DNA of 64,000 nt from Bacteroidota bacterium (GTDB lineage Bacteria > Bacteroidota > Bacteroidia > B-17B0 > Aurantibacillaceae). This document shows, in pieces, positions 19,396 to 29,289 of the stretch. Each line of letters starts with the position of its first letter. Position 1 is the first letter of the stretch. The position numbers and the translations under genes were made by a program. The stretch spans positions 62,001 through 126,000 of the forward strand of contig CAUJCR010000006.1 in the NCBI GenBank assembly GCA_963169355.1, read 5' to 3'. The notes below the pieces were generated by a model, which saw only the letters and a list, made by a program, of their open reading frames with translations, was not told where the DNA came from and did no database searches.

Positions 19396-22300
19396 TTAAT
19401 TTAATTTCTCAATACAAATTAGGGTTGACACTAGTTCATCTACTTCAACAGTAGTTGCTGTGGCGTTGGACAAATTTTGTACCACTTGTAAATCGCCTGT
19501 TAAAGTTTCGGCGCAAATATAACTCAAATTATTCTTAATCGCTGAATCTAAAACCTCATTTTGTTGAATTCTGACTAAAATCTTGTCTGTAACGTCAAAA
19601 CCACTATCTTTTCTCATGTTTTGAATACGATTTACCAATTCTCTAGCCAAGCCCTCTTGTTTTAATGCTTCGGTTAAGGTTACATCTAAGGCTACCGTTA
19701 TTTGCCCACTATTAGCCACTTTCCATCCCGGAATATCAACAGGTATAATTTCCACATCTTCTATTTCTAATACTATCTCATCGCCTTCTATATTCAATTT
19801 ATACAAGCCCGTTTTTTCAATAGACGCTATTATCTCGCTGGCGTGGTCTTGTGCAAATGCTTGAACGGTTTTCATGTGTTTACCACATTTTTTACCTAAT
19901 GTTTTAAAATTTAATTTTAGATTTTTTACAATCTGCACTTGTTCTTCTGTTACCAACTCTAATTCTTTTACATTTACTTCGGCTAAAATGATGTCTTTTA
20001 CCGATTCTACTCGCTGTTTAAACTCAGTGTCTAATACAGGAATTTGAATTTTTTGAAGCGGTTGTCTTACCTTTAAATTTTCTTTTTTTCTTACAGATAA
20101 TACCATAGATGATATTTTCTGAGCCATTTCCATACGCGCTTCTAAATTTAAGTCCACACAGGCGGTATCTGTTTTTGGGAAAGAGCTAAGATGTACCGAG
20201 TTCACACCATTACTCACATCGTTTAAGTTTTGATATAACCAATCGGCAAAGAAAGGCGCAATAGGACTCATTAATTTTGAAATCACATTTAAGCACTCAA
20301 ATAAAGTTTCATAAGCAGCTCGTTTATCATCGCTCATGCTGCCTTTCCAAAAGCGACGGCGTGATAAGCGGATATACCAATTACTTAAGTGAATGTCCAC
20401 AAAATCTTCTATCTCACGTGCGGCTTTATGTGGTTCAAAATTCTCGAAATGTGTTGTTACATCATTTATTAAACTATTGAGCTTAGATAAAATCCATCTA
20501 TCTAACTCCAAACGCTTACTAACGTTTATAGTGCTGCTACTATCTACCACAAATCCATCTACATTAGCATATAAAGCAAAAAAACCATACGTGTTATATA
20601 ACGTGCCAAATAGTTTTCTTTGAACCTCGGCAATGCCTTCCACATCAAATTTTAAGTTGTCCCAAGGTGCTGCGTTTGCAATCATATACCATCTAGTAGC
20701 ATCGGCACCATATTTTTCAAGTGTTTCAAATGGATCAACAGCATTGCCTAATCGCTTACTCATTTTGTTGCCATTTTTATCTAACACCAAACCATTTGAA
20801 ACCACATTTTTATAAGCCACCGAATTAAAACACATGGTTGCAATAGCGTGTAATGTAAAAAACCAACCACGAGTTTGGTCAACACCTTCGGCAATAAAAT
20901 CAGCTGGGTAATATTTTTGTTTGTCTATTAACTCTTTGTTTTCAAACGGATAATGTAGCTGCGCATAAGGCATCGCGCCACTATCAAACCACACATCTAT
21001 TAAATCAGGTTCACGAAATAATTTTTTCCCATTACGCTCTAATACTATATTATCTGCGTAAGGTTTATGTAAATCAAAACTGTCGTAATTTTCTTTTGAA
21101 AAATTATTGGGTACAAACTTAGCTAATGGGTTTTCGCTCATAAAACCTTTTGCAACCGAATTTTCAATTTCATTTTTTAGTTCTTCTACACTTCCAATAA
21201 CTAATTGTTCGGTTTTATCTTCGCTAGTCCATATCGGAATTGGGATACCCCAAAATCTTGAGCGTGATAAATTCCAATCGTTTAAGTTTTCGAGCCAGTT
21301 ACCAAAACGCCCACTACCTGTGGCTTCTGGTTTCCATTGAATGGTTTTATTAAGTTGAATTAATTGTTCTTTTACTGCTGTTGATTTAATAAACCACGAA
21401 TCTAACGGATAGTATAACACCGGTTTATCGGTTCTCCAACAATGCGGATAACTGTGTTCGTAGGTTTCTTTTTTAAATAGCTTCCCTTCTTCTTGTAACT
21501 TTAAAACAATACGCTCATCAACACTTAAATATACTTTAAGGTCTTTTATTTTTCCGTTCGATTCTAAAATTTGTTTTTGTTTTTCAAACTCTTGTTTCTT
21601 CTCTTCTTCGGTTAAGTAAGCTTCTTTCACATATTCTTCACTATACAAGAAAACGCCGTCTTTTATTTCTGGTAAAAACTTACCACGCTTATCTACTAAA
21701 GTTAAAGCGCCAATACCATTTTGTTTGGCTACTCTAAAGTCGTCTGCCCCAAAACTAGGCGCAATGTGTACGATACCTGTACCATCGGTTGTAGTTACAA
21801 AGTCACCCACAATAACTTTAAAGGCATCACCTTCTGGTTTTACAAATGGTAATAGTTGTTCGTAACGGATTCCTTCTAAGTCTTTCCCAAAAAATGTGGC
21901 TATCACTTTCCATTTGAAATATGGTTTATCTTTAGGGTCATGTGGTAATAAATTATCTTCATCATCAACTCCCGATGCAATTAATTTTTGAGCACCATCT
22001 TCCTCTATAAATAATGTTTTAAGTTTTGGAGAATCAATTTTAAAATATTGACCTGCTAAATTTTTAGCAACAATTACAATTATCCGTTTTCCAGTAAACT
22101 GATTATATGTTTCAATAGCAACGTATTCAATGTCTTTTCCAACAGCAAGCGCAGTGTTAGATGGTAAAGTCCAAGGAGTGGTTGTCCAAGCTAAAATATA
22201 AGTATTTGTATTAAATGTCTTTTCTCGTTTTTTTAACTCTTCATACAAATGATCCTTTCTTGTTGTAGTCTCCCAATCAATTTTAAACTGAACAGTAGCA

Positions 22301-22938
22301 GTTCTGTCTTTTACATCTCTATAACAGCCTGGTTGGTTTAACTCGTGAGAAGACAAGCCCGTTCCTGCTGCTGGAGAGTACGGTTGAATAGTGAATCCTT
22401 TGTATAATAAATTTTTTTGAGATAAATTTTGTAATAGCCACCACACACTTTCAATATATTTGTTTTCGTAAGTAATGTAGGGATTGCTCATATCAACCCA
22501 ATAGCCCATTTTAGCTGTTAAGTCTTCCCACTTATCGGTATATTTCATCACCTCTTTTCTGCAAGCCTTGTTGTAATCTTCAACAGAGATGTATTTTGCA
22601 GAGTTCTTATTTCCAATATCTTCTTTGGTAATACCCAATGATTTTTCTACGCCTAATTCAATCGGTAAGCCGTGTGTGTCCCATCCTGCCTTACGTTTTA
22701 CTTGAAATCCTTGTAAAGTTTTATATCTACAAAAAATATCTTTTATAGTACGAGCCATAACGTGATGAATACCCGGCATACCATTAGCACTTGGTGGGCC
22801 TTCGTAAAACACCCAAGGTGTTTTTCCTTCACGGGTGGTTACTGATAAATTAAAGGTGTCTTTTTCTTTCCAGTAACTAAGTATGTCTTTACTTATTTGC
22901 GATAAGTTCAGTTGTTCGTATTGAGGATACTTTTTCAT
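19396..22938 (-). CDS. ileS: Isoleucyl-tRNA synthetase
   Basis: 1180 residues, the long Bacteroidota form. The class I HIGH motif appears as GMPGIHHVM (about residues 53-61) and KMSKS as KMSKR at about 725-729. The editing (CP1) domain contains the TWTTPWTLPSNTALAV segment (TTTPWTLPSN) and the GTGIVHIAPSFG motif. A long C-terminal anticodon-binding region follows. Features of clade-2 IleRS, which in general tolerate mupirocin, although this cannot be judged from sequence alone. Upstream gene of a minus-strand pair with the DksA-like gene. Confidence 0.98.
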   Translation of the reverse strand: MKKYPQYEQLNLSQISKDILSYWKEKDTFNLSVTTREGKTPWVFYEGPPSANGMPGIHHVMARTIKDIFCRYKTLQGFQVKRKAGWDTHGLPIELGVEKSLGITKEDIGNKNSAKYISVEDYNKACRKEVMKYTDKWEDLTAKMGYWVDMSNPYITYENKYIESVWWLLQNLSQKNLLYKGFTIQPYSPAAGTGLSSHELNQPGCYRDVKDRTATVQFKIDWETTTRKDHLYEELKKREKTFNTNTYILAWTTTPWTLPSNTALAVGKDIEYVAIETYNQFTGKRIIVIVAKNLAGQYFKIDSPKLKTLFIEEDGAQKLIASGVDDEDNLLPHDPKDKPYFKWKVIATFFGKDLEGIRYEQLLPFVKPEGDAFKVIVGDFVTTTDGTGIVHIAPSFGADDFRVAKQNGIGALTLVDKRGKFLPEIKDGVFLYSEEYVKEAYLTEEEKKQEFEKQKQILESNGKIKDLKVYLSVDERIVLKLQEEGKLFKKETYEHSYPHCWRTDKPVLYYPLDSWFIKSTAVKEQLIQLNKTIQWKPEATGSGRFGNWLENLNDWNLSRSRFWGIPIPIWTSEDKTEQLVIGSVEELKNEIENSVAKGFMSENPLAKFVPNNFSKENYDSFDLHKPYADNIVLERNGKKLFREPDLIDVWFDSGAMPYAQLHYPFENKELIDKQKYYPADFIAEGVDQTRGWFFTLHAIATMCFNSVAYKNVVSNGLVLDKNGNKMSKRLGNAVDPFETLEKYGADATRWYMIANAAPWDNLKFDVEGIAEVQRKLFGTLYNTYGFFALYANVDGFVVDSSSTINVSKRLELDRWILSKLNSLINDVTTHFENFEPHKAAREIEDFVDIHLSNWYIRLSRRRFWKGSMSDDKRAAYETLFECLNVISKLMSPIAPFFADWLYQNLNDVSNGVNSVHLSSFPKTDTACVDLNLEARMEMAQKISSMVLSVRKKENLKVRQPLQKIQIPVLDTEFKQRVESVKDIILAEVNVKELELVTEEQVQIVKNLKLNFKTLGKKCGKHMKTVQAFAQDHASEIIASIEKTGLYKLNIEGDEIVLEIEDVEIIPVDIPGWKVANSGQITVALDVTLTEALKQEGLARELVNRIQNMRKDSGFDVTDKILVRIQQNEVLDSAIKNNLSYICAETLTGDLQVVQNLSNATATTVEVDELVSTLICIEKLN

Positions 22939-23055
22939 AATCTAATTTAACTATACAGCCTCATAATATAAACCATTGGTTTTTATGAAGCTACCTAAAA
23001 ATAAGGGGAACGAATTTACAAAAAATAAAGGAGAAATAAAAAGATAAAATAAAGG

Positions 23056-24123
23056 CTATTTTTTCTTACAAACTTGCACGGTGTGGCTAATTCCAATATT
23101 ATCAATTTGCTCTACAATATTAAACCCTGCTTTGTCTATCAAGCGATTAAACACCGCGCTATCGTACATTTGGCTATTGCCATTGGCAATGTTTGTAAAA
23201 TAAAGCGATGTCATTTGTAAACTAAAAGCGGCAGGCTCAAATTTTTGTCTATCCCAAAAAGTTTCCATAATGTAAATATGACCATCATCTGCAATGGCTT
23301 CGTGGCAACGTTTTAAAATACTAACTATTTCATCTTCGCTAAAACAGTCTAAAAATTGGCTCATCCAAATAGCATCTGCTCCTTTCGGAAATTTTTGACT
23401 ATCATCTAAAATATTAATTGGATAATAATTTACCCGCTCCACAAAAGGTGTTTTAGCTATATTTTCTTTTGCCATAGCTAATTGCCCTGGTAAATCTAAG
23501 ATGGTTACTTTTACATCAGGATTATAATTCATACACCTTAGGGTAAATTTTCCAGTGTTTCCACCAATATCTAAAATGTGTTTGGGCTTACGCTTAAACA
23601 ACTCGGCTAAGGCTTGGTCAAATGAGCCATCGGAGTAATAATGGTCAAAAGCAAACCAACTATCTTGTATGTGTTTTGGAAGATGAGCTAATCCTTCATA
23701 AACCGTAGGCCAGTCGCCCAATGTTTTTAGCCCTGTTGGCTTACCTTGTTTTATACTATCTGTTAATGTAAACAAGCCCTGATAACATACATCATGTGTA
23801 AAATCAAGGTTTACCGTAGTCATTTTATCATTTAAAATAAAAACCCCTGTTTTAGTAATAGTATATTTTTCGTTGTTTTTTATTACTAGTCCTATGCCTA
23901 AACCAGCTTCTAGTAAAACGCGCACACCGTACTCCGATAAATTTAATTGAGTGTAAATTTCTTTTAATGTAATTCCTTTAGTGCTAGCCGATTCTACAAG
24001 AGCTAAAATTCCTAAATCTCGTAATGATTTAGTGGCTTGAAATACAATAGGAGCAAATGCAATAAACTGTGCGTAAGAAATGGCTTCAAAAGCGGTTTTG
24101 GTATCTTTGTTAAAAAAACTCAT
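23056..24123 (-). CDS. SAM-dependent O-methyltransferase-type enzyme of the pigment cluster
   Basis: 355 residues. N-terminal winged-helix dimerisation part (about 30-100, including GVRVLLEAGLGIG) and a C-terminal Rossmann methyltransferase with motif I DIGGNTGKF at residues 185-193 and an acidic loop-3 residue in VTILDLPGQ. The layout is that of plant-type/polyketide O-methyltransferases. It is divergent from the tyrosine ammonia-lyase gene across 144 bp; in flexirubin and aryl-polyene clusters such an enzyme methylates the aryl head or a resorcinol. The exact substrate is inferred from context only. Confidence 0.8.
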   Translation of the reverse strand: MSFFNKDTKTAFEAISYAQFIAFAPIVFQATKSLRDLGILALVESASTKGITLKEIYTQLNLSEYGVRVLLEAGLGIGLVIKNNEKYTITKTGVFILNDKMTTVNLDFTHDVCYQGLFTLTDSIKQGKPTGLKTLGDWPTVYEGLAHLPKHIQDSWFAFDHYYSDGSFDQALAELFKRKPKHILDIGGNTGKFTLRCMNYNPDVKVTILDLPGQLAMAKENIAKTPFVERVNYYPINILDDSQKFPKGADAIWMSQFLDCFSEDEIVSILKRCHEAIADDGHIYIMETFWDRQKFEPAAFSLQMTSLYFTNIANGNSQMYDSAVFNRLIDKAGFNIVEQIDNIGISHTVQVCKKK

Positions 24124-24267
24124 TCTACAGGAATTAAAATATTAGATTTGAAGCACGAAAATAGAAAAATTATTAGTTATTTTCAGATATAAAAAAGAAC
24201 TTATAAAATAAATACCCAATACTACGTATGAAAAAATGTATGTAATATTGTAAATTGCACTCGAATT

Positions 24268-25806
24268 ATGGTAAAAATAGGAGATAAAAAAATATCGGCT
24301 GATGATTTCTACAAGGTTTTAATTAATAATTTAAAATTAGACCTTGATGAAGAGGCTTTAAGAAAAGTGTATCGAAGTCATTATTTTTTAAAAGAGTTTA
24401 CAAGAGAAAAATTAATTTATGGTATTAATACTGGCTTTGGTCCTATGGCTCAATATCGTATTAATCATGACGATCAAATTAAGTTACAATATAATTTAAT
24501 TCGTAGCCACTGCTCAGGTGCTGGCAATCCTATTCCAGAGATAGATTGCAAGGCGGTGATGTTAGCCCGACTAAACACGCTTATGCAAGGTTATGCTGGT
24601 ATTCATCCAGACGTGCTTGTTTTAATTAAAGATTTAATTAATAAAAATATTTCTCCGGTTATATACGAACACGGTGGCTTAGGTGCTAGTGGCGATTTAG
24701 TACAACTTGCACACTTAGCATTAACACTCATTGGCGAAGGCGAGGTGTATTACAATGGTGTGATTACGAACACAGCCGACGTATTTAAGAAAGAAAATAT
24801 TAAGCCTATGGAAATTCACATTCGTGAAGGCTTAGCGTTAATGAATGGTACATCTACCATGAGTGGGATAGGAATGCTAAATGTGATTTATGCCGAAAAC
24901 TTAATGAACTGGAGTTTATTGGCCTCGGCAACAATTATGGAGCTGGTACAAAGTTTCGACGACCACTACTCAACTCCGCTCAACGAAGTAAAACATCACT
25001 ACGGACAAAACCAAGTTGCTAGAGCACTACAAGAAACACTAAAAGATAGTAAGCTTGTAAAAAGCAGAGAAGAACATCACTACAACCAAAAGGTAGAAGT
25101 AGATGTATTGGTTGAAAAAATGCAAGAATATTACTCTATACGTTGTGTACCACAAATTGTAGGACCAATTGTAGATACGGTAAATTATGCTAAAGATGTT
25201 TTAATTAATGAAATTAACTCGGCCAACGATAACCCAATTGTAGATTGGGAAAGAAAAAATGTTTATCATGGCGGTAATTTTCATGGCGATTATGTTGCAC
25301 TAGAAATGGATAAATTAAAAATTGCCATTACTAAATTATCCATGCTAGCCGAACGTCAATTAAATTTCTTGTTAAACGATAAATTAAACAATATCCTTCC
25401 ACCGTTTGTTAATCATGGTGTATTAGGGTTAAACTTAGGTATGCAAGGTGTGCAATTTACAGCAACTTCTACAACCGCCGAAAATCAAACCTTATCAAAT
25501 CCTATGTATGTTCATAGTATTCCGAGCAACAACGATAACCAAGATATTGTAAGCATGGGAAGTAATGCAGCGCTAATTTGTAAAAAAGTAATTCTGAATA
25601 GTTATGATGTATTAGCCATTGAATGGATGACTATTTTACAAGCGATAGATTACCTAAAGATGCAAGATAAATTATCATCAAAAGCAAAAGAAGTTTATGC
25701 ACAGTTACGCAAAATCTTTCCTTGTTTTGTTGAAGACTCTATTAAATATAAAGATGTAAAAGCGGTGAGGGATTATATTTTTTATAATCATATTGAAATA
25801 TTATAA
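24268..25806 (+). CDS. Tyrosine ammonia-lyase (aromatic amino acid lyase family)
   Basis: 512 residues. The MIO prosthetic group forms from Ala140-Ser141-Gly142 in EHGGLGASGDLVQ; the catalytic Tyr51 is in YGINTGFGPMAQYR. The sequence around residues 77-85 (NLIRSHCSGAG), the EIREGLALMNGTS equivalent and VYHGGNFHGDY are, from memory, very close to the Flavobacterium johnsoniae enzyme known to make p-coumarate from tyrosine. It would supply the aryl starter for an aryl polyene or flexirubin. Histidine ammonia-lyase is the alternative, but no hut genes are nearby, while FabG, ketosynthase and ACP follow directly. Confidence 0.88.
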   Translation: MVKIGDKKISADDFYKVLINNLKLDLDEEALRKVYRSHYFLKEFTREKLIYGINTGFGPMAQYRINHDDQIKLQYNLIRSHCSGAGNPIPEIDCKAVMLARLNTLMQGYAGIHPDVLVLIKDLINKNISPVIYEHGGLGASGDLVQLAHLALTLIGEGEVYYNGVITNTADVFKKENIKPMEIHIREGLALMNGTSTMSGIGMLNVIYAENLMNWSLLASATIMELVQSFDDHYSTPLNEVKHHYGQNQVARALQETLKDSKLVKSREEHHYNQKVEVDVLVEKMQEYYSIRCVPQIVGPIVDTVNYAKDVLINEINSANDNPIVDWERKNVYHGGNFHGDYVALEMDKLKIAITKLSMLAERQLNFLLNDKLNNILPPFVNHGVLGLNLGMQGVQFTATSTTAENQTLSNPMYVHSIPSNNDNQDIVSMGSNAALICKKVILNSYDVLAIEWMTILQAIDYLKMQDKLSSKAKEVYAQLRKIFPCFVEDSIKYKDVKAVRDYIFYNHIEIL

Positions 25807-25833
25807 CTTTTAAAATAAATACACAAACGAATA

Positions 25834-26562
25834 ATGGAATACGCATTAGTTACAGGCGGTAGCCGAGGAATAGGAAAAGCAATTTGTTTACGATTAGCCG
25901 ATATGGGTTATCATATTATTTTAAACTATACATCTAATGACGATGAGGCTAATAAAACCAAGGCACTACTCGAGGCTAAGGGAGTAAATGTGGTTTTAAT
26001 GAAATTTGATGTGAGTAGCACCGAAGATTGTGATTTACATATTGAAAAATGGATTAATGAAAATAAAGATAAAAACATTACTGTATTAGTGAATAATGCT
26101 GGCATTAGACGCGACAATATTATGGTGTTTATTCAACCTGAGGATTGGAAACGTGTTATTGATATTACAGTAGATGGATTTTATAATGTTACTCGCCATG
26201 TGGTTAAAAGCATGTTAAACAAGCGTAAAGGACGGGTTGTAAATATTGTTTCCTTATCTGGATTAAAAGGATTACCAGGGCAAACCAGCTATTCGGCTGC
26301 AAAGGGTGCTGTCATTGCCGCAACTAAAGCATTAGCTCAAGAGGTTGGTAAACGTGGCATTACAGTTAATGCTGTAGCTCCAGGGTTTATTAAAACGGAT
26401 ATGACAGAGGATTTAAAGGAAGAAGATTTTAAATTTATGATCCCCATGAACCGATTTGGAGAGGCTGAAGAAGTGGCTGGAGTAGTTGCTTTTTTAGTGA
26501 GTAAAGATTCGAGTTATGTTACAGGACAGGTGATTTCTGTAAATGGTGGTTTATATAGTTAA
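25834..26562 (+). CDS. 3-oxoacyl-ACP reductase (FabG-type SDR)
   Basis: 242 residues, a classical short-chain dehydrogenase: cofactor motif TGGSRGIG at 7-14, NNAG at 87-90, catalytic Ser140 (or 142), Tyr153 and Lys157 in TSYSAAKGA, and the GFIKTDMT loop. It would reduce the beta-keto group in each polyene extension cycle using NADPH. Starts 27 bp after the lyase gene and ends 24 bp before the ketosynthase gene. Confidence 0.92.
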   Translation: MEYALVTGGSRGIGKAICLRLADMGYHIILNYTSNDDEANKTKALLEAKGVNVVLMKFDVSSTEDCDLHIEKWINENKDKNITVLVNNAGIRRDNIMVFIQPEDWKRVIDITVDGFYNVTRHVVKSMLNKRKGRVVNIVSLSGLKGLPGQTSYSAAKGAVIAATKALAQEVGKRGITVNAVAPGFIKTDMTEDLKEEDFKFMIPMNRFGEAEEVAGVVAFLVSKDSSYVTGQVISVNGGLYS

Positions 26563-26586
26563 AAACGAATACGACTAAATAATAAT

Positions 26587-27807
26587 ATGAATAGAGTAGT
26601 AATTACAGGAATAGGAGCTTGGAGTTGTTTAGGTAAAAATATTGAGGAAGTAAAGAACTCATTATTTACTGGTAAATCGGGTATTGGCTTTGAGCAAATA
26701 AGAAAAGATATGGGTTATCGTTCGGCTTTAACAGGCATTGTAGAAACGCCCGTATTAAAAGGCTTGCTAGATAGAAGAGCACGCGTGAGCATGGGACAAC
26801 CTGCGGAGTTTGCATATATGTCAACTTCCGAGGCGCTTCGTATGGCAAACATGGAGCCTGATTGGATTGAAAAACAAGAGGTGGGAATTATTTTTGGGAA
26901 CGATAGTGTAGCACAATCAACCATGGAAGCCATTGATACTGTGCGTGCTAAAAAAGATACCATGTTAGTGGGTTCTGGAGCCACCTTTCAATCTATGAAC
27001 TCCACAGTTACCATGAATCTTTCTACTATCTATAAATTAAAAGGCATTAATTTTACATTAGCAGCTGCTTGTGCTAGCGGTTCACACTCTATTGGTATGG
27101 GTTATTTATTAATTCGTACAGGATTACAACAACAAGTTATTTGTGGTGGTGCACAAGAAGTAAACCCTTATACCTTTGGAAGTTTCGACGGATTAAGCGC
27201 TTTCTCGATAAGAGAAAACGAACCCACTAAAGCATCTCGCCCATTTGATAAAGACCGAGATGGCTTAATTCCGAGCGGTGGTGCTGCTACCGTAATCCTA
27301 GAAAGTTTAGAGTCGGCTCAAAAACGTGGCGCTAAAATTTTAGCAGAAGTCATTGGTTATGGTTTTTCAAGCAATGGCGACCATATCAGCAACTCTAGTG
27401 TAGATGGACAAACACGCTCACTTGAAATGAGTTTAAGAGATGCTAAACTAAGCCCAAAAGATATTGATTATATTAATGCTCACGCTACCTCAACACCTGG
27501 AGGCGACCGAGTAGAAGCCCAAGCCATACATCAAGTGTTTAATGAGTGTAACACACCTGTAAGTTCTACCAAGTCTATGACTGGGCACGAGTGCTGGATG
27601 GCTGGCGCAAGTGAAATTGTGTATAGCACCATTATGTTACAAAACGATTTTATTGCTCCAAATATTAATTTCGAAAACCCAGATGAGGATTCTCAAAAAA
27701 TTAATATCATTGCGCAAACCAAGCAAACTCCGTTAAATATTGTATTATCTAATTCGTTTGGATTTGGAGGTACAAATTCAACTTTGATTATTAAAAAATT
27801 TAACTAA
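26587..27807 (+). CDS. Beta-ketoacyl-ACP synthase (FabF-like, pigment-type)
   Basis: 406 residues. Catalytic triad Cys162 (AAACASGSH), His299 (NAHATSTPGGD) and His334 (STKSMTGHECW), and the C-terminal FGFGGTNSTL glycine loop are in place. The TPGGD/GHECWMAG wording departs from housekeeping FabF and looks like the ketosynthases of aryl-polyene/flexirubin clusters. It condenses malonyl-ACP with the growing aryl chain. No chain-length-factor partner lacking Cys is present nearby. Confidence 0.92.
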   Translation: MNRVVITGIGAWSCLGKNIEEVKNSLFTGKSGIGFEQIRKDMGYRSALTGIVETPVLKGLLDRRARVSMGQPAEFAYMSTSEALRMANMEPDWIEKQEVGIIFGNDSVAQSTMEAIDTVRAKKDTMLVGSGATFQSMNSTVTMNLSTIYKLKGINFTLAAACASGSHSIGMGYLLIRTGLQQQVICGGAQEVNPYTFGSFDGLSAFSIRENEPTKASRPFDKDRDGLIPSGGAATVILESLESAQKRGAKILAEVIGYGFSSNGDHISNSSVDGQTRSLEMSLRDAKLSPKDIDYINAHATSTPGGDRVEAQAIHQVFNECNTPVSSTKSMTGHECWMAGASEIVYSTIMLQNDFIAPNINFENPDEDSQKINIIAQTKQTPLNIVLSNSFGFGGTNSTLIIKKFN

Positions 27808-27858
27808 TTTTGTATTAATATTTTTATTACAAATAAATTACAGAAAGCTTACTTAAAA

Positions 27859-28116
27859 ATGACAAAAGAAGAGATTATTAAAACCGTAAACAATTTTTTA
27901 GTTGAAGAGTTTGAAGTGGATGCCGCTAAAATCACTCCTGAAGCCAACCTAAGAGAAACATTAGATTTAGATAGCTTAGACTATGTAGATTTAGTAGTAG
28001 TTATCGAAAGCCACTTTGGATTTAAAGTAGTAGGCGAAGACTTTGTGAACATTCATACTTTCGAAGATTTTTATATGTACTGCTTTAATAAAGTACAAGA
28101 AAAAGCAGTTGCTTAA
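27859..28116 (+). CDS. Acyl carrier protein
   Basis: 85 residues with the phosphopantetheine attachment Ser39 in LDLDSLDYVDLV and the acidic helical composition of ACPs. LDLDSLD replaces the housekeeping DSLD(T/S)VELV context, consistent with a dedicated pathway ACP. It follows the ketosynthase by 51 bp and is closed by a strong terminator. Confidence 0.93.
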   Translation: MTKEEIIKTVNNFLVEEFEVDAAKITPEANLRETLDLDSLDYVDLVVVIESHFGFKVVGEDFVNIHTFEDFYMYCFNKVQEKAVA

Positions 28117-28138
28117 TTTTAATTTAGTATTTCAACAA

Positions 28139-28173
28139 AAAAACAAAACACAGCTTCGTGTTTTGTTTTTTTA
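28139..28173 (+). terminator. Terminator after the ACP gene
   Basis: AAAAACAAAACAC (28139-28151) and GTGTTTTGTTTTT (28158-28170), a perfect 13-bp stem with loop AGCTTC and a T-run. It sits between the ACP and the acyltransferase, so the latter may be expressed at a lower level or from its own promoter. Confidence 0.85.
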
Positions 28174-28201
28174 TTTATGAGCCTTACCTTTCGATACTAA
28201 A

Positions 28202-29110
28202 ATGCCAGAAGCCACTATAAAAAATAAATGGGACGGGCAATCGCGTTCAAAGGTTGTTGGATATAAGATATTTGTATATTTCCTCAATACCTTTGGCTTA
28301 TCGTTTGCTTATTTTATGTTGCATTTAGTAGCATTTTATTATTTTTTATTTTCTAAGCCCAACAAATACATTCGTCAATATTTTATACAGGCTCATGGTT
28401 ATTCGCCATTGCGTGCCCGATTAGCAGTGTATAAAAACAATTACTTATTAGGGCAAACCATTTTAGATAAAGTAGCCGTAATGGCAGGTGTAGAAAACCC
28501 ATTTAAAGTAGAACACCATAACGGAAAATGGTTAGATGACATTGCCGCTATTGGAAAAGGTGCTATTTTAATAAGTGCACACATTGGTAACTGGGAAGTA
28601 GCAGGGCAAGGCTTAAACAGACTTGGAACTGCTTTTAATATGTTAATGTATAGCAATGAAAAAGAAGATCTGAAACAATACATGGATGATGTATTAAAAG
28701 AAAAAAAAATTAAGGTAATTGCTATTGACGAAGAAAGTAAAAGCCATATTATAGCACTACACAAGGCTTTTAGTAATAATGAATTGGTGGTGATGCATGG
28801 CGATAGATACCGAGCAGGCGCTAAAACATTAACGGCTAATTTTTTTGGTAAGCCCGCGCAATTTCCGGCTGGGCCATTTATTATGGCTGCTAAATTTGGG
28901 GTGCCACTGTGTATTGCATTTGCGGTAAAAACCAATAAAAACAATTACTTGTTTACCGCCGAAAAGCTGATTCAAAACGAGCGAGTTCGTGATGAAGCAC
29001 AACTAGAAAAAGTATGCCAAAACATGCTACAACAATATGTTGTCGAAGTTGAAAAAATTGCTAAAGCCTACCCACACCAATGGTTTAATTACTACGATTT
29101 TTGGGCGTAA
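28202..29110 (+). CDS. LpxL/HtrB-like lysophospholipid acyltransferase
   Basis: 302 residues. One N-terminal membrane helix (about 28-50) is followed by the acyltransferase core with the HxxxxE motif His127-Ile-Gly-Asn-Trp-Glu132 (SAHIGNWEVAG) and the later GDRYR and FPAGPFIMA segments typical of lipid A acyltransferases. In flexirubin/aryl-polyene clusters such an enzyme loads the finished chain onto a lipid or dialkylresorcinol. Its closeness to the ACP (86 bp) supports that over housekeeping lipid A work, but both are possible. Confidence 0.85.
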   Translation: MPEATIKNKWDGQSRSKVVGYKIFVYFLNTFGLSFAYFMLHLVAFYYFLFSKPNKYIRQYFIQAHGYSPLRARLAVYKNNYLLGQTILDKVAVMAGVENPFKVEHHNGKWLDDIAAIGKGAILISAHIGNWEVAGQGLNRLGTAFNMLMYSNEKEDLKQYMDDVLKEKKIKVIAIDEESKSHIIALHKAFSNNELVVMHGDRYRAGAKTLTANFFGKPAQFPAGPFIMAAKFGVPLCIAFAVKTNKNNYLFTAEKLIQNERVRDEAQLEKVCQNMLQQYVVEVEKIAKAYPHQWFNYYDFWA

Positions 29111-29289
29111 CGAAAATTAAAATTCATTTATTCGCTTTATTTGTTCTTCTAACTTGTAATAACTGAGTTCTACTGTTTATTTTACGATCGAATTTATTTA
29201 GAAATCTCATCGGATGTTTCGATTAATAGGCCCTAAAATGCAAGCGACATAATTTGACGCTTTCGCTATTCATATTTGCATAAAAAAAC
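29111..29289. other. Gap between the pigment cluster and the accessory genes
   Basis: 179 bp. I see no gene, no hairpin with a T-run and no exact TAnnTTTG box. It marks the change from conserved chromosomal genes to unknown accessory genes. Confidence 0.5.

Noticed and set aside
18951-19404. Two long + strand open frames rich in Phe, Ser and Trp or in Phe, Ala and Gly
   Set aside because: Antisense shadows of the Lys/Ala/Pro repeats of the DksA-like protein; the repeats remove stops on the other strand.
24268-25806. Histidine ammonia-lyase of histidine degradation
   Set aside because: No hutU, hutI or hutG nearby; the close likeness to the Flavobacterium tyrosine lyase and the FabG/ketosynthase/ACP neighbours point to pigment synthesis.
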